Source of the DNA: Callaeas wilsoni
Taxonomy: Eukaryota; Chordata; Aves; Passeriformes; Callaeidae
Length of the DNA stretch: 64,000 bases
Assembly (NCBI GenBank): GCA_013398955.1
Contig: VWPU01012130.1
Span: forward strand, 33,877 to 97,876
Reading direction: 5' to 3'
Program-made: the position numbers and the translations under genes
Shown: one piece after another, positions 39,911-52,800 of the stretch
Layout of the letters: every line of letters starts with the position of its first letter
Position numbering within the stretch: the first letter of the stretch is position 1
The notes under the pieces: model-generated
What the model was told of the DNA's origin: nothing
The model's database searches: none
The model's input: only the letters and a program-made list of their open reading frames with translations

Positions 39911-41033
39911 TGTAGGGACATCATCTATTTAGACATTAGACACTGTCCTGCACAGCATCCTTGTCTCTCAACTGGAGAGACATGAATTTGACACAGGAAC
40001 CACGCAATGGATAAGGAATTGTCTGCATAGTCACACTATGAGAGTTGTGGTCAAAGCTCAGTGTCCCAGTGGAGACCGGTGAGGAGCGGTGTTCCTCAGG
40101 GTCAGCATAGGGACCAGCACTGTTCGATGTTTGTCGGTGACATGGGCAGCAGGATCAAGGCACCCTCAGCAAGTTTGCCGATCACACCAATCTCTGTTGT
40201 GCAGTCAGACTTGAGCAAAGGGATTCCATCCAGAGGGGCCTGGGCAAGCCTGAGAGGTGGGACTGTGCAAAGGCCAAGTGTAAGGTTCTGCGGGAGGGTC
40301 AGGACAATGCCAAGCACAAATATAGACTGGGCAGAGAATGGTTTGAGAGCAGCCCTGCAGAGAAGGACTTGGGGGTGCTGGTAGATGAAAAGCCAGACAT
40401 GGGCCTTCAATGTGCACTCGCAGCCCAGAAGGCCAGCTGCATCCTGAGCTGTATTAAAAGCAGCATGGCCAGCAGGTCAAAGGAGGTGATTCTGCCCCTC
40501 TGCTTTGCCCTTGTGAGATCCCAGCTGGAGTGCTGCACCCAGCTCTGGGGCCCCCAACATAGGAAGGGTGTGGACTTCTTGGAGTGAGCCCAGAGGAGGG
40601 CCATAAAGAGGATCAGGGGGCTGGAACAAATCTCCTGTGAAGACAGGCTGAGAGTTGAGGCTGTTTACCCTGAAGAAAAGAAAGCACCAGAGGGACCTTA
40701 CAGCAGCTTTCCAGTACAAAGGAGTCCTCCAAGAGAACTGGAGAGAGAGGTTTTAGAAGGGGCACGTAGTGACAGGACAAGGCTAATGGCTTTAAACTGG
40801 AAGAGGCAGGTTTAGTTTAGATATCAGGAAGAAATCCTTTACTGTGAGGGTGCTGAGGCACTGAAAAAGGTTGCCCAGAGAAGTTGTGGTTGCCCCATTC
40901 CTGGAAGTGTCCAAGGCCAGGGTGGATGACCAACCTGGTCTAGTGGAAGGTGACCCTGCCCATGGCATAAGGGTTGGAATGAGATGATCTTTAGGGTCCC
41001 TTCCAACCCAAACCATTCTACAATTGTATGATA
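39911..41033 (+). mobile_element. CR1 LINE fragment including decayed reverse transcriptase region
   Basis: This is the longest CR1 in the window, about 1.1 kb, + orientation. The 5' part matches the reverse transcriptase palm: 'atcatctatttagac' (IIYLD-like), then ACTGTCCTGCACAGCATCCT, CTGGAGAGACATG and ATGGATAAGGAATTG. About 20 bases are missing after the first block. Near 40080 the frame reads SGVPQG, the conserved RT motif. Downstream come CTCAGCAAGTTTGCCGA, AAGGACTTGGGGGTGCTGG, GAGGTGATTCTGCCCCTCTG, GATAT/GGAAGAAATCC, and the tail GGTCCCTTCCAACCCAAACC with degraded ATTCTA repeats. Stop codons and frameshifts break the frame, and the downstream frames of about 107 and 72 codons are remnants. 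It is inactive. Confidence 0.94.
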
Positions 41034-41092
41034 CATAGGTATATACAGTAACCACTGGTATTGTATATTCCCTAAGAAATATTTCCTAGCTT

Positions 41093-41154
41093 AGAGTTTT
41101 AATTTTACCCTCCTGAAGAGGGAAAACTCCTGAAGAGTTTTAATTATACCCTCC
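41093..41154. repeat. Short direct duplication, 2 x 21 bp
   Basis: AGAGTTTTAATTTTACCCTC at 41093 recurs as AGAGTTTTAATTATACCCTC at 41134, with one mismatch over 21 bases and a 41-base period. The spacer also repeats CTCCTGAAGAG (41111 and 41127). It lies about 60 bases beyond the 3' end of the CR1. Confidence 0.85.
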
Positions 41155-42150
41155 CAACTTTGTACTTGTTCTCTGCCTTGGCAGGAGGAAAAACCCTGTG
41201 GCATTTCAATTCCACTCTGCAGTTAAGCATTCTCAGTACACACTCTATGTTTATTGTCTTGAGGTAGCAAAAACAATTTGTTAATTTGATTGTTAATTCA
41301 GGGGGAGAGGAGTAGAGCTTCAGGGCTTCTTTTTAATTCTCAGTCCCTTACCTATGTCTGTTTTTTTTCCAAATATACTGTGGAGTTTGGAATTTGTAGT
41401 AAAGATAAGAAATTATTCTAGGATTTGTTTTCCCATTAAAAAGGTATTTAAATTGAGGTATCTGGCTAGAAATTATTACTTAGAGAACAAAGTTTCTTGA
41501 TAAATCCTGTCTTGCACCTGGTGCAATACCCTCAGTCACTGTGCTGAAGGAAAGTGAGAGTATTCTTGTGGATTCCACATTTCAACAATGTCTTTTTAGC
41601 CTGCTATAAGATGGCACAGGGTTTAATGAGAGTTAGCACTTCCCCTTCCCACATTATTAAACTAATGATATCTCTCTATAAGCATACACATAAAACCCCT
41701 GGAATTGCATATTATGAAACATTTGAGGCAAATCGTCTCATAACTGTAGTATGAGAATATTGTGCTCTAAAAATAAAATGCAGATTAGGATTAACAGTAT
41801 CTAAGACCCTTAATAGCTCAGAATCTAGGCAGACACGAAGCAGCACACAGATTTCTTTGAACCAAGTATGACTAAATCTTTGACTAATTTAAGCATTTGT
41901 TGTGTATCTCATAATTCCAGGAACACAGCAAGCCTTTTGCTGCTTGGATGTTTTAAGTGGTAAATCTTGTATGCCAGGTAAGCATCTGCTTTCATTACGG
42001 TTGTTCTGGTTCCTAAGAAACAAAGCACTCTGGCTTTAAAAGTTTCCTCTAGTTCCTTTTCAATTCTATTAATAAAAATTGTGGAATATAATTCATTTGA
42101 AAAGAAAAAATCACATACGTTTTTCTGCAACTTATTCCTGGGAGCATTAT

Positions 42151-42172
42151 TTTTGCTTTTGCAAAAGCAAAA
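42151..42172. other. Perfect 22-bp palindrome
   Basis: The half-site TTTTGCTTTTG is followed directly by its exact reverse complement, with no spacer, and each half contains TTTTGC. It could bind a dimeric factor or simply extrude as a cruciform. The bases just outside do not extend the symmetry. Confidence 0.9.
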
Positions 42173-45100
42173 TATTTCTGTATCACAGTACTAACACAAA
42201 CTGTCCATATAACCAGTTAATCTCTGACTTGACCTTCTGCTGTCATAAACAGGACCATGATAATGTACAACTCCACTACTGAGCTGATCTTCAGGTATTT
42301 CATGAATTCTTTATTGGGCTCCTGTACAAGAAATAAATCATAATTAACACACATCACAAGAGATGCTTCAATGGCTTTGACAGTTAGACCCACTGAGGGT
42401 GAAGTTTTCTGACTTGAACTTACACCTTATCTGAGTCCTGCTTTCTCCCATCTGTAGACTGAAGAATCTTCATGAATCCATGCAGCAAGGCCTTCATTGG
42501 TTCAAGTTTTCTTAATTCCTCCTGTATATCTCACCTCTTATAATAAAGTCTTCATAGAAAGCTCTATTCAAAACCTTTCTGTTCTTCTTAATAAATGAGC
42601 ATTCAGGTAGCTGATTGTAGTGGAAAACAGAAATTACATAGAACAGTTCAAAAGCTTACTACTTTCTATTTAGATAAATATTATACATATTTCTTGAAAA
42701 AAAAAATTTGCAAAATTTCCAGGTTCTTTGCCCAGTTCAGTTTGCTGTCATTGAACTCTCCCATGATTCACCTAGGTCTTCTCTCCTTCCAGCCTTTTTG
42801 TTCTGTTTCAAGGGTCTGTGCTGTTTTGCTCCATTAATGTTTTCCTCTGAGGAACTGAGTTTTACCACAGCTCTGAAATACAAATCAAGACAAACAAAAA
42901 GTTGTCTTGGTCCCTTCGTGTCCCAGTCTCTTAATTTTCTCTTCAAGGCTCTTCCTCCATGTCAGAACAACTGAACTATTCTCTTTTCCATGTCACGGAC
43001 CCCAAGAAGCACTTTTTCTTCAAAAACCCCTTCTCCTTGTCCCTAAATCCCTCCTTTCTTTTGATACAATATTCCCCTTGAGCCTCCTGTCTATATGCTA
43101 GTCACTAAGACTGGCACACGAAAGTTGCATTCTGCTCACTTCTGTGGTGTCTCCTGCTTTAGCACAAGTCCTACTCAGCTCCAGTAGTGTCTTCCCACAA
43201 AAATGCTCCATTTAACTCTTTGGCCAGAAAAAATCCCTGGTATATTACCAGGCATTTTACCTTCAGGGCTCTGTTTCAGCACAACAGGCATAGAGGAATC
43301 TCCAGTCCTGCCTGAAGGATAGACCTCCAATAGGCACATTTTTACTGGAATTTTCTTGCATTTTGCAAGTATTTTTTTAAACATTTTGCTATTTTCATGT
43401 CTGTCTAGGTTTCCAGTTTAGGATTTGGCTGAAATAAATTAGATCAAATTAATGAAGAATTTGCTACCATGTGTCTCACAGTCATTTTCAAAAAACAAAA
43501 TAAAAATCCCCTCAAACTTTTATCAGCATGTTTTCTGCAGACATAAGAAAGTAATTTGGACTAGGTGATTCACTGTTTGTTCCTTTCCAGATGTAGTTTT
43601 CACTATGAAAAAATACAGGTTTTTTTGTTTTAAATGCCCTGGAAAACCACGGTAGCTGTTTTCACAGACTAAATTCTCTACTCCTTAAGAAATATTGATA
43701 TAGGAATCAAATTACTGAGACTCTCCTCAGCTTCTTGTATCACGTGCACAAAACTTAAGTAAGCTCAAAGCTCACCATTTAAATACAGAACATTATTTAA
43801 AATGAGGCACATGCAAGAAGGAGCTAAACTAAGTCTGCAGAAGTTTTGAAGAAGAACCTTGCTTTAATAGAGATGGTCTCTATTTTTCCTAATTATTGCT
43901 AAGCAATTCATTCCTGCAGCTTGTAAGGTGAAAGCAGAACATTAAGTCAAAGCATGATCATACTACATTTACAAAGCTCAGGTACCACCCTGACTTTCTT
44001 GTTTCTGGTTTCACAGGACTTTGGTGCTTTTTTGTAATCCTGATATATCTATGGCTGACTTCAGAAGTGACCCTAATTGGGACAGCTCCTCACAGAAGAC
44101 CTTGGCAGGAAGAACACAACACCAAAATATCCAAAAAACAGTTCCTCACTTCATGGAAGGTTGTTACATGAGACTTTCTTCTGGAATGGGATACAGATCT
44201 GAAGAGGTCTGGTTCTTAATATCCAGGCTAATCATCAAGAACAGTACAAACCATGGTATTTAAATTAAGTAAACAGCAATTTTGAGTCATGCTGTTGCTC
44301 CCTTCTAACATTCTGTTGCTGTGGCTGAACCATCCAACATCTGGACTGTGAATATAACACTGCCAAAGCTGTACGTGGTGGTTGCCAAACTGTTGAACCC
44401 ACGTGTGGCTTCACAGCTTGATATCCAGGGAGCCCAGCTATGATTTAAATTCTGAAAAATCACCAGGTCTATGGTTGCAATATGATTCAGCAGTTTGGAG
44501 GTGAGCCTTCTTAAGTTAAAAAAGAAAAAAAACAGCAGCAAAAAAAAGCCACAGCTGACCATATATGGCATACAACTCCTAGCAAAGAAGCAAACTTCTT
44601 GAACACCTTCACTTCACAACAGAGCTCCATAACTTGATTGGATGGTACAAAATATGGCTTATCACAAGCATCGGGTTAAATTCTGCTCCCCTAACAACTG
44701 TGTAAACTCAGATGAACTCCACTAATTTCAGCAATACACAGCCTGTTTAAATATGAATGTACAGAAGTTCCTCGACATGCCTCTTGCTGGTGCTCTTTGA
44801 GATAAGCTTGAAGTCATTAACCAGGTAAAGAGCAGCATCCTTACAGAAGAAAGCCTCCGGTGGTATTCCAGGAATGTACCTACAGAGGTAGACTCATTCC
44901 CTACCATGCAGATATACTTGATTTGTAAACGAATTAAGCCTTGTGAATTGACCAGAAACAAAACTCAAGTTCTGCACACACACAGAATGCACTGGGAGCA
45001 TCAGTCTTACGCTAATTGCTCTGTGCACTCCAGGATCATTTACACACACATAAAAGATGACTGTATCTTGCCAAAATGAGGTGTCTACTGGCCTGGTACA

Positions 45101-46776
45101 TGGAAGAGCTCAGCTGCTGATTCACATTGCAAAGCCTATTTCTCAAACTTGTCTCCTTGCCTTCTAGCAGATATAAATAGATAAAACATGACTTTTTCTT
45201 CATGTATTGATTGTTCGGGTGGACCAGCACTGCACCGAGGCATGACAGTCCTCAACTCTCATCCTGTGCTGCTCAGCCCTGCCTGGTCAGACAGATGAGA
45301 CACTGTCCTTCCATTTGTACCGGTCTCATTTCTTCTGGTGATGATGCTTACTCTTCCTTTGCCAGGCAGAGTGGCTTAACTAATATCCTCTACACCCTGC
45401 TAAATACATGCTCAGTCATTCGGGAAATAACAAAAAAAAAGGTGAAATAAATGCTGCTCCAATTGAAGTTGAATGATTTGTTCAACACTACAAAATGTTG
45501 CTTTAGGAAAGCTCCCTTTTAAAACAGTAAATAAGACAAATGGAGTCCCCTTTTTTCTGATTCCTTTCTCTTTAATAGTAATTGAATGAAGGGGAGATTG
45601 TGAGGTAAAACCAAGCACATCTGGGTCAATTAGCATGGAAAGTCAATTCTTTAAAACCTGATGGATGCCTCTGGGAATCGCGCACTTCTCAGCACGAATC
45701 TCAGTGCAGTGCTGCACTCTCAGCAACTCAACTCAATTAAGCCATTACGTGGTTCTTTAAATCTGGGGATCCGGGGGAATTGGTTAATTGTCTGCTTGTC
45801 ATAGTTCCTCCTCAGGGAGCATGTAAACGTCTTCTGTTTCTCCTATAGATGTGTGGTGCACATAAGAACAATCCATTTTAGCTGACTTATTCAAAGCTTA
45901 TTTCTCCCGTGGGAAAATTAATCTTCCACCTCAAACGCAGAACAAAGCTCTCCAGTGGAAACAAACCATGCCATCAATGTGGAATTGGTTTTCAATGACT
46001 ACAGTCAAGTTTATATTTCCTTTTCCTTACAAAGGCTCAACTATTTCTCCCTGCTTTCACTTGTTCCTAACTTTCACAACTAAACTCCGCAGGCCTGTAA
46101 TAGGGTTTCACCATTCTCTGCAGCTATGGGCGCCTCTGACACACCTAATGCACTATAAGTCACCCACTGACTTTACAGTCAGCAGAGCCCAAGCAAGCCA
46201 TCTAAACATTTAGGAAGTGCTTAATTCCATGGACAGGGCTGAGCGCCTCCAGAGGACAACTCATCCCACATCCAGATAGGTGGGCAGGATGGCACATCAG
46301 AGGATGCTCCTCTGTCCTGATTGAGAGCTGTTCCGGATTCACTGAACTAAGGGATCTACTAAAGAGATCTTGAACAGCCAGCCTAAGGCAGACATTCCAC
46401 TTTTAGACAATAAAATTCGTGAGCTTAATCCCACCTACATGTCCTCACTGCTGTGACTGTGACAGCCACTCAGGAAAGACAGACTGCTGTCCCTGTTTCA
46501 GCACACCTCATGAGTGAGTTCCTCTTCATGCACACACAAGCAGCTGCTTTCACTCTTCTTTTACTCCATGTTTCAGACTGCTGAATACCCAAAATCTCTA
46601 GCTGGTCGCAGCAGGAGACAGTTGCTGGGTGCTTAGGATTATGGAAACAAGTCATCCTATTTAGCCCCTAAATATGGATTTAGAAGGCTAACTTTAGCTT
46701 CAGGTTTTTTTTAAACTTGGCATGGTATTAAAATCCATCCATGGGGCTAGTTAATTTTTTACCATCAAAGAGTAGT

Positions 46777-46855
46777 AAAACAACTTCTCCAAGGTCATAC
46801 AGCAGGATGACTAGGATTAGAATGCCACAAATTCCCTGTGCTATAACCAGAAAAT
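46777..46855 (-). mobile_element. Decayed MIR-type SINE (antisense on + strand)
   Basis: CAACTTCTCCAAGGTCATAC followed by AGCAGGATGACTAGGATTAG and the CTGTGCTATAACCA end match the reverse complement of the MIR core ('ggttatagcac...', 'tgtgaccttgg...caagt'), with an internal deletion. Together with the copy at 4.3 kb it is an ancient amniote-age relic. The boundaries are approximate. Confidence 0.62.
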
Positions 46856-49800
46856 TATTCTGTTTCCTAAATGTAACATAATTGGGACACAGTCTGATAA
46901 ATGGAGACTGAGTAAGCCACACTAAATCTACTGATGTGTTCTGCAACGTCTGGATGCATCCCCAACCCTAGCTATGAAAGGAAATGTAATTATGGTAATG
47001 AGAAAGTGCAGTCCACCCATCATTTGGGTTACCACACACATACGTAACCGAATCCAAATATAGAACTGCAGTAATGTCTCCTACACTCTTATCTCCCACT
47101 GGATCCCTTTTCCTTAAGTTATACGCTTGCCATCTTTTCCTCTAACAGGAGAAACAATTTATTTTGGTGTATGCACAGCAGCTAAAGGGCTATCATATCT
47201 GTCGGGACATGGGGAACAGCTGCTGGACGTTCACCAGGGAGCTGCCACTGGGGGCAGACGCCTCCCCTTGCCCACATAGATGTAACCAGAGTGTTTGCTC
47301 AGGCGCAATGCTGGGGACGAAGGAGGGAAGCTGAGTCTGAGGAAGAATGTTCAAGGAGGAGAGGAAGATCAAGAAGCCAGAAAGTTTTATAAAGCACCCT
47401 TGTGTGTTGGAACTTATGCCAATTTTAAAAATGAGGCATATGTCTCTTAGTGCAGTCTTAAGCCATGAATGCAAGGCAGTGTAGAGATTCAGAAGCCTTA
47501 TTTAAACATCCTAGTTTGGCTCCAGAGAAGCAGAACAGCATAGCACACCGTCCAGGCTAACTTACACAGCTCTGCCATGGCAGTTTAGACCAGTCAGTTC
47601 CTCGGGTGTATTAAGGTCTCTGTACAGTGGTGTCCTCAGCATGCATCACTCACTTGGTTTACATCATCTGGAGGACGTGTCTTCACGGGTGGTGCAATGC
47701 GTGTGTGTAACTTTAAAATTTCAGCTGTGGCTCCAGAGTACGTGCAAGGGATCCTGACGACAAACATTCTGTCTCTCCTGCCTGTCTGCAATCCAGGGAC
47801 ACAATGTCAGACGCTTTTCCTCCTGCGGTGGACCGGCATGCAATTATTTTTGTGCACCTCAGCTTGCCTTGGTTACAAAAAAGAGAGGAAATATTTTATT
47901 AACTTTCACCTCCTAAACCAGAGTGTGGCAGATAGCTAGACTTCCAGTTTCACCAAGTTTCTGCAGGCAAAGGAGAAATGGGTCATTGTCAGGTGTTTAT
48001 AAAGGTATTCAGAGGTATCTAAAGCTGAAAAAGGGTTCTCAGTGTAACTTGAAAATATTAGTACCTTCAGGCTGTCATGCCTCAATGTTTGCCATGAGTT
48101 ACAGGAGTGTAATCATATATAGCAGAGGCAGAAGTATTAGAGAAATGGATTGTGACCTGCACATCCCCACACGAGGCTTCTTGGAAGTGCCTTGGGTTTG
48201 TGCTGAGTAACAGCATGTCACAGGAAAGTAACCCCAGACATGGCAGGGGCAGCCAGTCCCAGTGCGTTGGTTACAGCTCCTTCAGCATTCAGTGCTTTTG
48301 GACACAGTGACACATCAGGGCTTCTCATTGAAGGAATTCTTTGTCCACTTTCCATTCACAATGTAAGCAACACCACAGCTCTGTTCTCAGTGAAAATAAC
48401 ACTAAACGTACATGCATCTGGACCAATTGTCAGGGTGTTGTAGATTCAAGATATTTTAATTTCCTTTTTAGAAAACGAAGAGGAAAATCAGCAAACTACC
48501 TCTTATACCCTCTGCCTTTCTTATTGCCTGGAATTAATAAAGATGGTGCCTGATAAGGCATGGATGGAAGAAAAAAAATAGGGAAGGATTAGAGCAACCC
48601 CAGTAAATTCAATCCAACCAAGTCAACAGCAACTTGAAGGCTTCCTGGATGCTCCACAACCCACATGCAAGAGTTCCTCCAGTCCACTTTCTGCTACAAA
48701 TGTATCTGCATCCCAAAGTTACTACAGACAGAGGCTAGGAGCAGCTGAATTGCTTCCTGACATAAGGCAGCATAGCGTCTACAGTTGCATATACATCATA
48801 CACATGTTGAGGAAGGGACTGAATATTGAATGGCAACTGCATGAGGCGTAGCCAGTGCATGACTACCCTGCATGTCCTTTGCTGTAGCCTGCTATCCTGG
48901 TTCAGAGGTAGCATGAGATGCTGCTACCGTGTTTATGTTGGCTTCACTTTGATGCAAGTGACTACATGAAATGTCACACAGACATACACACACACACACA
49001 CACGCACACCCCAAAGACAGGCCTTCTTCCAGAGCTGTCAGCAGCATCTTTGAAAAGTTGTATATGCATCTTAAAAAAAAAATGAAAGAAAGAAAAAGCC
49101 ATTTTGAAGAACTTATTTTTCTTACCTTTCTTCAGAAACAGCTCTAGCACCCTCCAACACTCAGGGCAGTACAAAATGTGGTATGTTCATCTTGGTATTT
49201 CAAGCACATACACACATGAACATACATACACATATCTATGCAGACCCAAAACTCTTTCCCCAGGAATATGGCCTTCCCTTTTCAGGTACATACCAGTAGG
49301 AATGCATACACTGAAGAAACAGAGGCAGAAAAAACATGTTTTTCACACAGCCGTTTTATTCAGCTTGCAGGAGTTCCTTTTCCAGCCACAAGCAAGGGTT
49401 GAATCCAGAGAAGCCAAAGGCAGTTGAGGCGGGATGCAAATGAGACCACACCTTCCAGACACACTCCAATCATAAGGGAAGAGCATGGATGTACATAAAA
49501 CCACACCTTTGCTGGACCAGCCTCCTCTTCTTACGTAGAACAGTTTCCATGTAAACAAGGCCACTCCCTCAGATGGGCTGCCTATTTCCATCTGTGATGA
49601 GAGGCATGTAGGCAAGGCCAAGCCCTTTCACAAACTCTTAAGTAAAACTTTGAGAGGATTGCAAGTTTTACCCTTCTCTGGCTCAGAGAAGACTAGTTCC
49701 TTCTTTGGAAAGCACTTTATTGCTCTGCGTGGGATCTGATGAGCCAGCACATATCTTTCCTCAGTCTTCCTGTCAGGCACTGAAGACTGCTTTATGAAAA

Positions 49801-52800
49801 ACTGCTCATAGAACATGGATACACATTTTAACATGCAACTTTTACCTTGCACTGACAAGCCTTTACACTGACATTAGGTGTGTGCTTCCTTTCAGCTGGG
49901 CGGAATTAAAAAATACAACAATGGAAATATGGGATCCTTCTGCATTTTCTCCATTTTCTCTTATCTCCTTCTTTCCACATGCACATCCAAATCTGATTTC
50001 GAGATTTCCAACCCAGATCAAATGCAAGAGACTTGTCCCAAAAGGTAAAGAACTAAACTGCAGCCAGGCTTCAGTATAATTTTTTCCAGATGTCAGAGCT
50101 CACTATAATCATCATCGACTTTGGTTTGAGTCAACAAGCAACATAAGTATCAGTAAAACCTTACTATCACTGAGAGTCTTTAACTATTTGGAAACACATC
50201 AGATGTCTAGGTTAGGAAGACAAACAACTTGAAGGCATTCTGAGAGAAAAAACACACAGTTCTCATCTATACTCCTCACATGAAGAAAGTCCGGGAGGAA
50301 TGAAAAAAGCAGACTCAGTTTCCTAGAACAAGATACATGAGACAGAGTGAAAGTGCGTACAATGGCATGCACTTTAGCCAAAAAAAACGTGGTTTTTAAT
50401 AAAATTGAGAAAGGGTGTACTGCATTCCCACAGAAATGGTGGAAACACAGATGTTATCCAAGTTTAGGAAAACAAAACTCTCCACATTTCTGAAGTTTGA
50501 ACCAAAGGAAAAAACGCTGTTTTGAACATTTGATGGAAGACTACTAGAGGAAATCAATATTATCGTGTCTCTCACCAGTGATACAAGAGGCCAGGATCTG
50601 TCAACATTTTCTGTATAAATCCATCTTTCAGGAGAGTCTAAATAGGCTTTAAATAACTATAGGTGGGACCAAAATCTGGATTGTGAGATCCCTGGAAACA
50701 AATCTTCATCTGGCTGTTTACAAAATTCTAGTCTAGAGAAACCATGAGAGCAGAAGAGGGATAATTTTTAGCAGTTAAAGGTATCTATCTTGTTTGTGCT
50801 CCTAATCAGTGATCAGCAACCGAACAGGATGTTTGGAGTCAGTGCTGATGAACATCCAGAAGTCCGCATGCACATTTAGCCATCTCCTCCAGCATTTTCT
50901 TCTTAAACATACAGCTGCCACACAACACAGGCTGTCTTGTGATATATCTGGAGCTCACATTTCCAGAGACATCCTGGACAAAACTCAGCAAGAACCACAG
51001 CAGGAAAAGAAAGATTCACAAACAATCTTGTTTTTTAGAAAAGAATTATTTCATGCCCAGGCTTAAAACTAAGCTATGACTAAAACACAATCATTCTAAT
51101 AGTTTATTGAACCAGTTCATTAGGCTTAAAGGGTAGCACTCAAACCAAATCATATATGCAGTTTTCCTTTTCTGAGCCAGTCCCCCAAAAGTTCCTACCT
51201 ACCCCAAAGCTGTACACTTTAATGAGAGACAGAAAGGCAGTAAAATGAGAAATGGAGTCATAGAACAGGTCTGATTTGGCAGATTTTTCATTTAATGGAC
51301 AGAGTATACCAGTGCTCCTGCATCATTGCACTGTTCACTGGCCCTCTCACAACACTTGTAGCACCTTTCAGCTATTTGCTTCTACAGCTTCCTTCCACAC
51401 TTCAACTTACTTAGCTGTAAAAATGAAAAAAGTCTATGGTGAAATCCATTAACGTTTCCCTTTATCAGGCTAATTAGGTGTTGGGCAGAACAGCAATGGG
51501 TCCTTGTGCAAAACCCACCACGTTCTGCTCTTTCAGTAACTCCTCCATGTGTTTTTCTGCTCTACAGTTTGTTGAACTTCCCCCTTAGCACTTTACTTTC
51601 TTGCTATTTCTGCTCCAGCTTATGCCACACAACTCTTCTTCCTCAGTCTTCCTTTCAACTGCAACACCCTTAAAGTAAACCACCTTACCTGCACTCTGAG
51701 GAAATACTCATCCCAGGTTATTGGTTCTCCCTTATTTTACCAGATTTTACAAGCTCTTTTGCACAAACCTGCTCTTAATCTGTGCAGCACAATTGGCAAA
51801 ATCTGGACCCAAGAATGGTCTCTTCACATAGAAGCTGTGTTTTACTGTGCATTCCTGCAACACTGCACACAACTAGTATCCTTTGCACATTAATTTACTA
51901 TTAAAAATATCTTATCTCATCAATTATGTCTTAAACCTACTAGTTCAACAAATTATATAAATCCCTTACATTTTAATTAGCTTATTAGCTAGATCTTGTA
52001 GGAAGATGGTCTCTTAAACTCCTAGGCTTACCACAGAATTATTTTGTGAACCAAATCTATGTAACAGTATCTGAGAGAAACTTTGAAACAAAGTATTACA
52101 AGAGAGAAAATGTAGTTGGTGAGAGACCAATAAACACACTAAATTCTGAGGGTTTTCACAAGAAACACTGAGTCGTGAATGACTATTCCAGAAATGGAAA
52201 AATAGAGAGTCTCTTGACATCCGAATAGGGTGAGCAGGCAGTGGTCCAGCAAACAAATCAGAAGTGGAAAGAGAAAAAAATGTCTTTTTGGATCCAAACA
52301 GTTTCAAAAATGAAAACAGGGATTAAAAAACAAGAATTAAAACATGGGAAGCTGAAGTCTATTCCCATATTTTATTGCGCCACTTGAAAGAAAGCTAAAT
52401 GCAGGCTCTGTCCTGATGAGAAGCAACATCCTGTGTTTTTCTGCCAATTTTAGATAAGACTCACTGTCAAAAATGGGTTTAAAATAGGATGGGATTTAAA
52501 TCAGTGCACAGAGAGAGAGGTCATGCTACTTCTCTTCTTTCTTTAAATGCAGGGGTGACATTCCTAACCTGTGTACTCTGTAGGTGGCAGACCAGGTAGA
52601 AAAGGCTCTCCCTGCAGCTCTTCCCCATTCCACTCTGCAAAGCAAGGAGTCCACAAGGGCAGCTGCTGGTAACACTGACAAGTGCTGAATGCTACTGCCC
52701 TTGGCTGTGAAAGGCAGGAAAACCCCTGAGGGAATAACCTGCACCAGCCCTCTGCCCTGCACGCACTGGCAATGCAGTCCACTCTTGAGCCCTCTGAAAA

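Larger units (their letters stand above)
41034..46776. other. Unique non-coding DNA
   Basis: No gene or interspersed repeat is recognised. Listed separately are a short direct duplication at 41093-41154 and a perfect palindrome at 42151-42172. A tract at about 45655-45830 combines a few CpGs with several AATTAA/TTAATT cores and could be a conserved non-coding element, which cannot be judged without alignment. An A-rich run lies near 44519-44548. Confidence 0.5.
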
